Positions 33,584-40,853 of a stretch of 64,000 nt of DNA are shown here, one piece after another. The notes under the pieces are model-generated. The model was not told the DNA's origin and ran no database searches. It was given only the letters and a program-made list of their open reading frames with translations. The stretch covers positions 1-64,000 of the forward strand of contig NZ_JMDW01000016.1 in the NCBI RefSeq assembly GCF_000691525.1, given 5' to 3'. A program made the position numbers and the translations under genes. Origin of the DNA: Mycolicibacterium neoaurum ATCC 25795. GTDB taxonomy: Bacteria > Actinomycetota > Actinomycetes > Mycobacteriales > Mycobacteriaceae. Numbering within the stretch: the stretch's first letter is position 1; the number at the start of each line of letters is the position of its first letter.

Positions 33584-35242
33584 TTACCCACCGAGACGGT
33601 CTTGCAATGCGCGACGGTCGATCTTTCCGGTGCTGTTGCGGGGCAGCTCGTCGAGGATCGTGATGTCGCGGGGGACCTTGTAGTTGGCCAGGTTGTCGCG
33701 CACATGCGCCTTGAGTGCGTCGACGGTGACCGGGTTGTGCAGCACCACGAATGCGGACAATCGCTGACCGAACTGTTCGTCGTCGACACCCATGACGGCG
33801 GCCTCGGCGACATCGTCATGGGCGACCAGGGTCTTCTCCACCTCGATGGGATAGACATTCTCCCCACCGGAGACGATCATCTCGTCATCTCGGCCCACGA
33901 CGAACAGGCGGCCGGCCGCATCCAGGTAGCCGACATCCCCGGAGTTCATGAAACCGTCGTGGAAATCCTTGTTCTTGCCGTTGGTGTAACCGTCGAACTG
34001 AGTGGAGTTGCGGACGTATATCGTTCCTACCTCGCCGGCAGGCAGCGGGCGCAGCTCGGGATCCAGTATGCGGATCTCGGTGCCCTCGGCCGGTTTTCCG
34101 GCGGTGTCCGGTGCCGCGCGCAGATCGGCCGGGGTGGCCGTGGCAATCATGCCGGCCTCGGTGGCGTTGTAGTTGTTGTAGATCACGTCGCCGAACTGGT
34201 CCATGAACTTGATGACGACATCGGGACGCATCCGCGATCCGGATGCGGCCGCGAACCGCAGAGTCCGTCCGCTGTAGCGGTTGCGGACCTCGTCGGGTAA
34301 CTCCACGATCCGGTCGAACATCACCGGCACCACGCAGAGTCCGGTGGCGCGGTGGGTGTCCACGAGCGCCAGGGTTGCCTCCGGATCGAACTTCCGCCTG
34401 GTGATGATCGTGCATGCCATCGATGCGGCGAAGGCCAGCTGGGAGAAGCCCCAGGCGTGGAACATCGGAGCCACCACGACCACGGGTTCCTCGGCCCGCC
34501 ACGGAGTGCGGTCGAGGATCGCCTTGAGCACCTCCGGACCACCGCCGGAATGCCTTGCCCCCTTGGGTGTTCCGGTGGTGCCCGAGGTCAACAGGATGAC
34601 CTTCGATTTCTCCTTGGCGCGCTGTGGTTCCCGACCGGCGTACTCGGTGATCAGCTTCTCGACGGTGAACAACGCCGTCGCGCTGTCGGTCCAGGCGACC
34701 ACACGCGTCGTTTGCGGCGAATCCTCCATCGCTCGTTCGACCGTCGAGGTGAACTCCTCGTCGTAGACGACCGCACTGGGCCTGCCCGCGGTTTCGCGTT
34801 GCCACACCTCGGCCAGCGCGGGGCCGGCGAACGCGGTGTTCAGCAACAGGACGTCGGCGCCGAGCCGGTTGGCTGCGATCAGCGATTCGACGAAGCCCCG
34901 GTGGTTGCGCGCCATGATGCCGATGACTTGTGGCTGACCCGACGGGAGATGCTGTAGCCCCGCCGCCAACGCATCGGCGCGCTGGTCGATCTCGCGCCAG
35001 GTCAGCGCGCCGAGCTCGTCGATCAACCCGAGCCGATCACCGCAGCGTTGCGCCGCGCTGGCGAAACCCGATGTGATTCCCATGTTCTCGCGCGCCATGG
35101 CCGCCGCGATGCGAAGGTACTTGTCGGGGCGCAGGGGAGCGATGACCCCGGCCCGGACCATGGTGTCGACCAGGCCGACGGTGGCGGTGACCCGGTCGAC
35201 GACGGGGCGGGCGACGCGCCCGGGGATGTCCTGCAGGCCCAT
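33584..35242 (-). CDS. Acyl-CoA synthetase (FadD12-like)
   Basis: A 552-residue AMP-forming acyl-CoA ligase. ILLTSGTTGTPKGARHSGG is the adenylate motif (about 215-230), NNYNATEAG is the A5 motif, and VGRDDEMIVSGGENVYPIE the hinge. The catalytic Lys is in NSTGKIDRRAL. An N-terminal segment of about 40 residues may contact the membrane. It starts on an ATG that overlaps the acyltransferase stop by one base (TGATG), so the two are coupled: the ligase would make acyl-CoA and the neighbour would transfer it. Gene order suggests FadD12 (Rv1427c). Confidence 0.85.
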   Translation of the reverse strand: MGLQDIPGRVARPVVDRVTATVGLVDTMVRAGVIAPLRPDKYLRIAAAMARENMGITSGFASAAQRCGDRLGLIDELGALTWREIDQRADALAAGLQHLPSGQPQVIGIMARNHRGFVESLIAANRLGADVLLLNTAFAGPALAEVWQRETAGRPSAVVYDEEFTSTVERAMEDSPQTTRVVAWTDSATALFTVEKLITEYAGREPQRAKEKSKVILLTSGTTGTPKGARHSGGGPEVLKAILDRTPWRAEEPVVVVAPMFHAWGFSQLAFAASMACTIITRRKFDPEATLALVDTHRATGLCVVPVMFDRIVELPDEVRNRYSGRTLRFAAASGSRMRPDVVIKFMDQFGDVIYNNYNATEAGMIATATPADLRAAPDTAGKPAEGTEIRILDPELRPLPAGEVGTIYVRNSTQFDGYTNGKNKDFHDGFMNSGDVGYLDAAGRLFVVGRDDEMIVSGGENVYPIEVEKTLVAHDDVAEAAVMGVDDEQFGQRLSAFVVLHNPVTVDALKAHVRDNLANYKVPRDITILDELPRNSTGKIDRRALQDRLGG

Positions 35243-36051
35243 CAGCCGATCACCGGAAGCCGTCGCTCGGCGGCCAACTCGTCCAGGGCGCCCTGCATGA
35301 TATGGCGCACGTGGGCGTCGACCTCGTCGATATCGGGGTTCTCCCCGAATTGTTCCTCGATGCGGACCGGCGGCAACACCTGCATCGTGATCTTGGCGGG
35401 CAGTGGGACGTTCAGCGGAACCACCGCGGACAGGCCGAACGGGAACCCGAAGGACACCGGGACGATCTTGGTGCGCGCCAGGCGCGCGATCGGTCCGAGT
35501 CGTTTGGCCAGCCAGGTTCCTCGGGAGAGGTAGAACTGGGTCTCCTGCCCGCCCACGCCGACCATGGGCACGATCGGCACTCCGGCGTTGATGGCGGCGC
35601 GGACGTAGCCCTGGCGACCGTCGAAGTCGATCTTGTTGGCCTCCAGGGTGGGGCGGTAGACATCGAAGTCACCGCCTGGGAAGACCACCACGACGCCACC
35701 CGAGCGCAATGCCTCGTCGGCGTTCTCGTGGCTGGCCAGGATGAAACCGGTCTTCTTGAAGAAGTCGCCGGTCGGCCCGATCATCAGCATGGCGTGGCTC
35801 AGGGTGTATACCGGCCTGCCGTACCCGTAGCGCTCGTAGAAGTCGGCCGCGAAGATCGGTACGTCCATCGGGAACAGCCCGCCGGAGTGGTTGCACACCA
35901 CCAGCGCACCACCCTCGGGGAAGTTCTCCAGTCCGCGGACCTCGGAGCGGTGATAGGCCTTCAGGAACGGCCGCAGCAGCCCCATCACCCGCTCGGTGAG
36001 TCCGGGATCGAACTTGGTGATCTCGGTCGGTTCGATATCGGTCGAGCCCAT
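35242..36051 (-). CDS. Lysophospholipid-type acyltransferase (Rv1428c-like)
   Basis: A 269-residue acyltransferase of the PlsC/DGAT2-like group. CNHSGGLFPMD is the acceptor/catalytic His motif in the spaced form used by mycobacterial members, and VVVFPGGDFDVYRP is the second block. It would acylate a glycerol-lipid or other alcohol. ATG 36051 was chosen because GGAGG is seven bases upstream; ATG 36057 would be too close to it. It heads a three-gene leftward operon (acyltransferase, FadD12-like, LipO-like), directly downstream of a KstR-type operator at 36075. Confidence 0.85.
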   Translation of the reverse strand: MGSTDIEPTEITKFDPGLTERVMGLLRPFLKAYHRSEVRGLENFPEGGALVVCNHSGGLFPMDVPIFAADFYERYGYGRPVYTLSHAMLMIGPTGDFFKKTGFILASHENADEALRSGGVVVVFPGGDFDVYRPTLEANKIDFDGRQGYVRAAINAGVPIVPMVGVGGQETQFYLSRGTWLAKRLGPIARLARTKIVPVSFGFPFGLSAVVPLNVPLPAKITMQVLPPVRIEEQFGENPDIDEVDAHVRHIMQGALDELAAERRLPVIG

Positions 36052-36074
36052 GGCCATGCCTCCGGCGGTCGAAA

Positions 36075-36088
36075 TAGAACGTGTTCTA
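36075..36088. promoter_or_regulatory. KstR-type operator
   Basis: TAGAAC-GT-GTTCTA is a perfect 6-2-6 inverted repeat that fits the KstR consensus TnnAACnnGTTnnA at every fixed position. It lies between the leftward acyltransferase operon (start 36051) and nat (start 36133). KstR represses sterol-degradation genes until a sterol-derived CoA thioester binds it. Confidence 0.72.
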
Positions 36089-36132
36089 ATTTTGCACGTA
36101 ATTCCGTCCGCGGTCAAAGGCATCATGGAGCC

Positions 36133-36957
36133 ATGACCGTCGATGTGGCCGCCTACTTCGACCGCGTCGGATACTCCGGCGACGGCGCGCCCACCCTGGA
36201 TACGCTGCAGATTCTGCACGCCGCACACAACCGGAGCATCCCGTTCGAGAACCTCGATCCGGTGCTGGGCACACCCGTGGTGGACCTCGGTGCCGACGCG
36301 CTGTTCGCCAAACTGGTCCACCGCCGCCGCGGCGGATACTGCTATGAGCAGAACGGACTGTTCGGCTACGTCCTCGAGGCGCTCGGGTTCGGGGTGGCGC
36401 GGCTGACCGGGCGCGTGGTGTGGATGCAGGAACCGGGCGCTGCGCTGCCTGCCGAAACGCACAACGTGCTCGCCGTGAGCGTCCCCGGGCGTGACGGTCG
36501 CTACCTGTGTGACGTGGGGTTCGGCGGCCAGACGCTGTCGTCACCGCTCCGGCTGGAGGCCGGACCTGTGCAACAGACCCGCCATGAGCCCTACCGGCTG
36601 GTCGCCACCGGTCCTGATGCCTTGCGGTTGGAGGCCCTGGTACGCGAGAAGTGGCAGGCCCTGTATGTCTTCACCACCCAGCCGCGACCGCGCATCGATC
36701 TGGAGGTCGGCAGCTGGTACGTCTCGACCTACCCGAAGTCGGTGTTCGTTGCCGGGTTGTCGGCGGCGCTGGTGACCGACGACGCGCGCTGGAACCTGCG
36801 CGGCCGACAGCTCGCGGTGCACGGCAAGGACGGCACCGAACGCATCGAACTCGCCGGGGCCGACGAGGTCGTCGATCAGCTGGTGCGCCGGTTCGGGCTG
36901 GATCTCACCGGCCTCGGCGATGTGGCGGCCGGTATCAGTCGCGTGCTGGGGAACTGA
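36133..36957 (+). CDS. nat: Arylamine N-acetyltransferase
   Basis: A 274-residue enzyme that transfers acetyl or propionyl groups from CoA to arylamines. The catalytic triad is Cys70 (RRGGYCYE), His110 (AETHNVLAV) and Asp127 (YLCDVGFGG), the numbering known for M. smegmatis NAT. ATG 36133 is preceded by GGAG. In M. tuberculosis nat belongs to the KstR-controlled cholesterol ring-degradation operon; here it stands apart but has a KstR-type operator 45 bp upstream. Its end overlaps the convergent fadE gene by 23 bp. Confidence 0.95.
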   Translation: MTVDVAAYFDRVGYSGDGAPTLDTLQILHAAHNRSIPFENLDPVLGTPVVDLGADALFAKLVHRRRGGYCYEQNGLFGYVLEALGFGVARLTGRVVWMQEPGAALPAETHNVLAVSVPGRDGRYLCDVGFGGQTLSSPLRLEAGPVQQTRHEPYRLVATGPDALRLEALVREKWQALYVFTTQPRPRIDLEVGSWYVSTYPKSVFVAGLSAALVTDDARWNLRGRQLAVHGKDGTERIELAGADEVVDQLVRRFGLDLTGLGDVAAGISRVLGN

Positions 36958-37921
36958 CGAACACATCCCACGGGTCGGCGGCATCCAGCGCCCAGCGACC
37001 CAGCCGGCGCGCATGGGATGCGGTGCTGCCGAACTCATCGGCCCAGCTACGTGCCCGCATGGTGACCGACCACAGCGGATGCTCGATGGTGACCCCGATG
37101 GCGCCGTGCAGCTGGTGGGCGATCGTCGTGACCGGTGTGGTGGCGCGGCCGACGGCCACCTTCGCCACCGTCACCGCGTAGTCGGCGCGGGGATCGGCGA
37201 AACCGTACTCGGTGACCGCTGCGGTCGCCAGATCTGTTGCCGCCCTAGCCTGTTCGATTTCGCCGGCCATCGATGCCAGCGAATGTTGGACGGCTTGGAA
37301 CTTGCTCAACGCCCGACCGAACTGCACCCGGTCGGAGGTGTGTGCCACCGTCAGCGCCAACGCCGCGTCCAGCGCTCCGACGATCTGCACACAGCGGGCC
37401 CACGCGCCGCGGCGCGTCAGTTCCTCGAGCGCCGAGTCATCGAGGCGGGCCTGCCCGGGGGCCTCGTAGCGCAGCGTGCCGCGTGGTTCACCGCCCAGGT
37501 TGTGACCGGCGGTGAATTCGGGATCGTCGATCCAGCCGATGTGCAGCCCGTCGTCGGTGCGTGCGGCCAGCAGGATCGCCGCATCCGCGGGCCACGGCAC
37601 ATCGCGTGCGACGCCGTCGGTGCCGATGGCGATCGTCAGGGGCCCATCCGGCGCATCGAGTCCCGCCTGCCCGGCCAGCCAACCCGCCAGTAGATCGGTT
37701 TCGGCGACGGGCACGGCCGCGGCATGGCGGGCCAGACCGGCCAGCACCACCGCGGCCTCGGCAGGTCCGGCGTCCTGCTCGGTGGTCAGCCGGGCCAGCC
37801 CGGTCTCCGCCAGATCGCGCCACAGATCGGCGTCGAAGGTCTCCGGTAGCCGGCGGTTGCCGAACCGCGCCTGTGCCGCCTTGGCGCCGATATCGTCGAC
37901 CAGTTGCCTGAGCTCATCCAC
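36935..37921 (-). CDS. Acyl-CoA dehydrogenase, small subunit type
   Basis: A 328-residue acyl-CoA-dehydrogenase-fold protein, shorter than the usual 380. The C-terminal helices read QFGRALSKFQAVQHSLASM and QLHGAIGVTIEHPL; the N-terminal part is poorly conserved and the normal substrate Glu is not evident. It begins on a GTG overlapping the stop of the partner gene by one base. In mycobacteria such pairs form alpha2-beta2 heterotetramers with a shared FAD site that oxidise sterol side chains, so this is probably the non-catalytic or FAD-completing subunit. Confidence 0.82.
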   Translation of the reverse strand: MDELRQLVDDIGAKAAQARFGNRRLPETFDADLWRDLAETGLARLTTEQDAGPAEAAVVLAGLARHAAAVPVAETDLLAGWLAGQAGLDAPDGPLTIAIGTDGVARDVPWPADAAILLAARTDDGLHIGWIDDPEFTAGHNLGGEPRGTLRYEAPGQARLDDSALEELTRRGAWARCVQIVGALDAALALTVAHTSDRVQFGRALSKFQAVQHSLASMAGEIEQARAATDLATAAVTEYGFADPRADYAVTVAKVAVGRATTPVTTIAHQLHGAIGVTIEHPLWSVTMRARSWADEFGSTASHARRLGRWALDAADPWDVFVSSPARD

Positions 37922-39075
37922 TATCGGACCCCCAGTCCCCTGGCGATGACCCCGCGCAACACCTCGTTGGTGCCACCGCGCAGGGTGAACATGGGCGAAT
38001 GCTGCCGGGCCGTGGCCAGCACCGCGCGTAACCGATCGACCGCCGCGGCATCGGTGACATAGTCGAGCAACTCCGCGCACAGCTCCACCGACTGCTGCTC
38101 GAAGCGGGTGCCCAGATCCTTGACCAGCGCTGCCCGCGTCGCCGCATCCTCACCGGCGGACAGTGCGCGCGCCACCGAGACCGACAATTGGCGCAACGCC
38201 ATCGCGCGGCCGAGCAGGTCGCCCACCTCGGCCGCGGTGCGATCGTCGACGGTCTGCGCGCCGAGCGACCGGATGACGTCGATGATCAGCGTCGCGGTGG
38301 ACAGGATGCGCTCCGGCCCGCTGCGTTCGAAGCCCAGTTCGGCGGTCACCTGATGCCATCCGTCGCCGATCTGGCCGAGCACGTCGGCGTCATCGACGCG
38401 CACCTCATCGAAGGTGACCTCGTTGAAGTGATGGTGCCCGTCGAGGGTGACGATCGGGCTGATGGTCACGCCGGGGGAGTCCAGCGCGACGATGAACTGA
38501 CTGAACCCGGCGTGCCGGTGCTCGGGATCCAGTGCGCTGGTGCGGGCCAGCACGATCGCAAAGTGTGCACGGTGCCCACCGCTGGTCCACACCTTGGTGC
38601 CGCTGATGGTCCAACCGCCGTCGACCTGGGTTGCCTTGGTGGCGGTCGCGGCCAGATCGGACCCCGCGCCGTGCTCGCTCATCCCGATCGCCGAGTACAA
38701 CGTCCCCGCGGCGATTCCGGGTAACAATCGGCGGCGTTGCTCTTCGGTGCCGTAGGTGAGCAGCGAGGGGGCCACCTGCCGATCGGCGAACCAGTGCGCG
38801 GCCACCGGGGCGCCGGCGCCGAGCAGCTCCTCGGTCACCACGTACCGGTGCAGGAAACCCAGGCCGTGCCCGCCGTACTCGGTCGGGATCGTCAACCCGA
38901 CGAAACCGGCCCGAGCCAGCCGCTCACTGAATGCGGCATCCCAACTCGTCAGCCAGGAGTCGATCTCGGGTTGCCAGCCGAACGCGTCTCTGTCGGCCAC
39001 CAGGAACTGCCGGACCGTGGACCGCAACTCGGCCAGGTCCCCATCGTTGGCGCACAGCGCATCGAATTCACTCAC
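37921..39075 (-). CDS. Acyl-CoA dehydrogenase, large subunit type
   Basis: A 384-residue acyl-CoA dehydrogenase. Recognisable parts are LTIPTEYGGHGLGFL, the FAD/substrate segment AIGMSEHGAGSDLA, WTISGTKVWTSG, and the C-terminal TLRGGTNEVLRGVIARGLG. Together with the coupled downstream gene it likely forms a heterotetrameric dehydrogenase for a bulky acyl-CoA such as a steroid side-chain intermediate. The nearby KstR-type operator and nat support a sterol link, by inference. It is divergent from the AraC-DinB fusion gene. Confidence 0.88.
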   Translation of the reverse strand: MSEFDALCANDGDLAELRSTVRQFLVADRDAFGWQPEIDSWLTSWDAAFSERLARAGFVGLTIPTEYGGHGLGFLHRYVVTEELLGAGAPVAAHWFADRQVAPSLLTYGTEEQRRRLLPGIAAGTLYSAIGMSEHGAGSDLAATATKATQVDGGWTISGTKVWTSGGHRAHFAIVLARTSALDPEHRHAGFSQFIVALDSPGVTISPIVTLDGHHHFNEVTFDEVRVDDADVLGQIGDGWHQVTAELGFERSGPERILSTATLIIDVIRSLGAQTVDDRTAAEVGDLLGRAMALRQLSVSVARALSAGEDAATRAALVKDLGTRFEQQSVELCAELLDYVTDAAAVDRLRAVLATARQHSPMFTLRGGTNEVLRGVIARGLGVR

Positions 39076-39146
39076 CGATCGCCAAGTCTAGAACCAGCAG
39101 GAAAAGTCATGGTCGCCGCGGGCATGGTCGCAATACGCTCCGAAAC

Positions 39147-40049
39147 GTGAATGCCCCTCGTCGTGACCGGTTGCGTGAGCTGCTCGACGCCGTCATCGAT
39201 GCGCAGAACACCGATGTCGCAGGCATGGCGCGCAGCAGTTTCGCCTCGGAGTTCCATTTCTCCCGCGAGGTCAGCCGGCTCACCGGTGAGCCACCGGCGG
39301 CGTTGCGCCGCCGCGTGATGCTCGAGCGTGCGGCCTGGCGGTTGCAGCGCGGTGCCGGTGTGGCGGCGGTCGCGGTGGCCGAGGGCTGGTCCTCACCGGA
39401 AGTGTTCTCCCGTGCCTTCCGACGGGCGTTCGGGGTGCCGCCCTCGCAGGCCGACGCCGTCGGTTTCCGGTTGCCGGCCCCCAACGGGGTGCACTTCCAC
39501 CCGCCGGAGTCGCTGTGGCTGGACTCGCCCGGTGATACCGCCGCGCCCGATATCTCGTTGCTGATGATCGCCCACGATATCGGCGATACGGCGGCACTCA
39601 TCGGTATTGCCGCCGGGCTCACCGAAGAGCAATGGACGCAACAGGTTTCACCGGGACTTGTGGTGCTGGACTGGGACGGTCCGGAACCGAGCGTGGGTGC
39701 GGTGCTCGATGCCTTGGTATGGAGCAAGGAGGTCTGGTTGGCCAGCATCGAGGGGCGCGATCAGCCGACCCGCACCGCGCTGCGCAGCGCACGGGCGCTG
39801 GCCGCCGATCACGACGATATCGCCGCTCGGTGGGCGGCAATGGTGCGCGAGTACGGGGAACAGGGCAGGCTCGGCGACACCGTCATCGACGCGCTGTGCG
39901 ATCCGCCCGAGTCGTTTCAGCTGTACGGCATCATCGCCCACGTCCTGACCTACTCCGCGCACCGACGGGAGTTGGTGCGCGCCATGCTTTCCCGCCTCGG
40001 TGTCCAGGTGCATCGCGGTGACCCACTGGAATGGATGAGAGGTAACTGA
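39147..40049 (+). CDS. AraC-type HTH fused to a DinB-like domain
   Basis: A 300-residue protein of mixed design. Residues about 25-105 form an AraC-type double helix-turn-helix, seen in FHFSREVSRLTGEPPAALRRR and WSSPEVFSRAFRRAFGVPPSQ read as separate helices. From about residue 135, LLMIAHDIGDTAALIGIA and later IIAHVLTYSAHRRELVRAML form a DinB/YfiT-like four-helix domain, with His residues in position for a metal. GTG 39147 is the likely start. It precedes the RibD-like reductase by 1 bp, so the pair is an operon. Its ligand is unknown. Confidence 0.75.
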   Translation: MNAPRRDRLRELLDAVIDAQNTDVAGMARSSFASEFHFSREVSRLTGEPPAALRRRVMLERAAWRLQRGAGVAAVAVAEGWSSPEVFSRAFRRAFGVPPSQADAVGFRLPAPNGVHFHPPESLWLDSPGDTAAPDISLLMIAHDIGDTAALIGIAAGLTEEQWTQQVSPGLVVLDWDGPEPSVGAVLDALVWSKEVWLASIEGRDQPTRTALRSARALAADHDDIAARWAAMVREYGEQGRLGDTVIDALCDPPESFQLYGIIAHVLTYSAHRRELVRAMLSRLGVQVHRGDPLEWMRGN

Positions 40050-40050
40050 G

Positions 40051-40596
40051 ATGGCGTGCGTGTACTTCACAGCATCCAGCCTGGACGGGTTCGTCGTCGA
40101 CGAGCGCGACAGTCTGGACTGGTTGGTGAGCCGCGATTTCGATGCCAAGGGTCCGTTCGGCTACGACGCGTTCGCCGACGGGGTCGGCGCGCTGGTTATG
40201 GGATCGAGCACCTATGAATGGATAGTCGACAATCAGCCGGGCGAGTGGCCGTATCGCCAGCCCAGCTGGGTGCTGACCAGCCGGGATGGCGTCATCGCGC
40301 CCGGGCACCCGGTACAGACATTCGACGGTGATGTGACACAGCTGTATTCGGTGCTGGTCGAGGCGGCCGCCGAAAAGGACATCTGGGTGATGGGTGGCGG
40401 CCGGACCGCCGCGCAGTTCGTGACGGCCGGCCTGGTCGACGAGTTGGTGGTCAGCTACGCGCCGTGCAGTCTCGGTACCGGTGCGCGGCTGTTACCGGTG
40501 CGCTCGGAATGGGAACTTGCCGAGGTGGACCGCAACGGTGAGTTCGTCTGCGCCCGCTGGCTCAGGCGGCCCGATCCGTGCGCGGCGGCCGGCTGA
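40051..40596 (+). CDS. RibD C-terminal/dihydrofolate-reductase-fold protein
   Basis: A 181-residue reductase of the RibD_C family. The N-terminus VYFTASSLDGFVVDE, the middle LVMGSSTYEWI and the segment IWVMGGGRTAAQFVTAGLVDEL are the family's conserved blocks. Such proteins use NADPH and are often of unknown substrate. It begins 1 bp after the AraC-DinB fusion gene, an arrangement suggesting cotranslation. Its last 35 bp overlap a convergent small gene. It is not a classical folate DHFR. Confidence 0.88.
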   Translation: MACVYFTASSLDGFVVDERDSLDWLVSRDFDAKGPFGYDAFADGVGALVMGSSTYEWIVDNQPGEWPYRQPSWVLTSRDGVIAPGHPVQTFDGDVTQLYSVLVEAAAEKDIWVMGGGRTAAQFVTAGLVDELVVSYAPCSLGTGARLLPVRSEWELAEVDRNGEFVCARWLRRPDPCAAAG

Positions 40597-40684
40597 GCGG
40601 ATTGCGGCGGCGCATCGTGGGCCGCGGAACGCCGAGCTTCCCGGTGAATCGACGGCCTGCCACGTTGAGCTCGATCAGCAACAT
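40562..40684 (-). CDS. Small basic protein (40 residues), uncharacterised
   Basis: On the minus strand AAAGGAGG lies seven bases before ATG (40684). The frame reads MLLIELNVAGRRFTGKLGVP, then TMRRRNPLSRPPRTDRAA, ending TGA at 40562. It is strongly basic (about ten Arg plus Lys in 40 residues), with a short hydrophobic start. The ribosome-binding site is one of the best in the window, which is the main support. It overlaps the end of the RibD-like gene by 35 bp. It could be an RNA- or membrane-associated peptide; no function is known to me. Confidence 0.65.
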   Translation of the reverse strand: MLLIELNVAGRRFTGKLGVPRPTMRRRNPLSRPPRTDRAA

Positions 40685-40853
40685 CGGTGCGCCTCCTTTC
40701 TGTGAGGTCCAGCTTAGGCAAAGTAACGTCGGCGCATGTCGTGGCTATTTCGTGTATCGGCAGGTGATCGGTGAACAACTGATGAATATCCGCTCACCGT
40801 CGAACCTGGCGGTTGGGCGGGACTGCGCTCCGCCGCCGGTTTATCCTCACCGG

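Noticed and set aside
33574..33867. Longer N-terminus of the LipO-like esterase
   Set aside because: The extension overlaps the end of the FadD12-like gene out of frame; ATG 33573 has a ribosome-binding site and matches LipC-type lengths.
35302..36132. 277-residue extension of nat
   Set aside because: It is antisense to the acyltransferase gene; ATG 36133 gives exactly the known NAT catalytic numbering.
40711..40729. Possible IdeR iron box (CTTAGGCAAAGTAAC) upstream of the basic peptide
   Set aside because: Only the left half resembles TTAGGTTAGG; the right half does not match, so an iron box is not supported.
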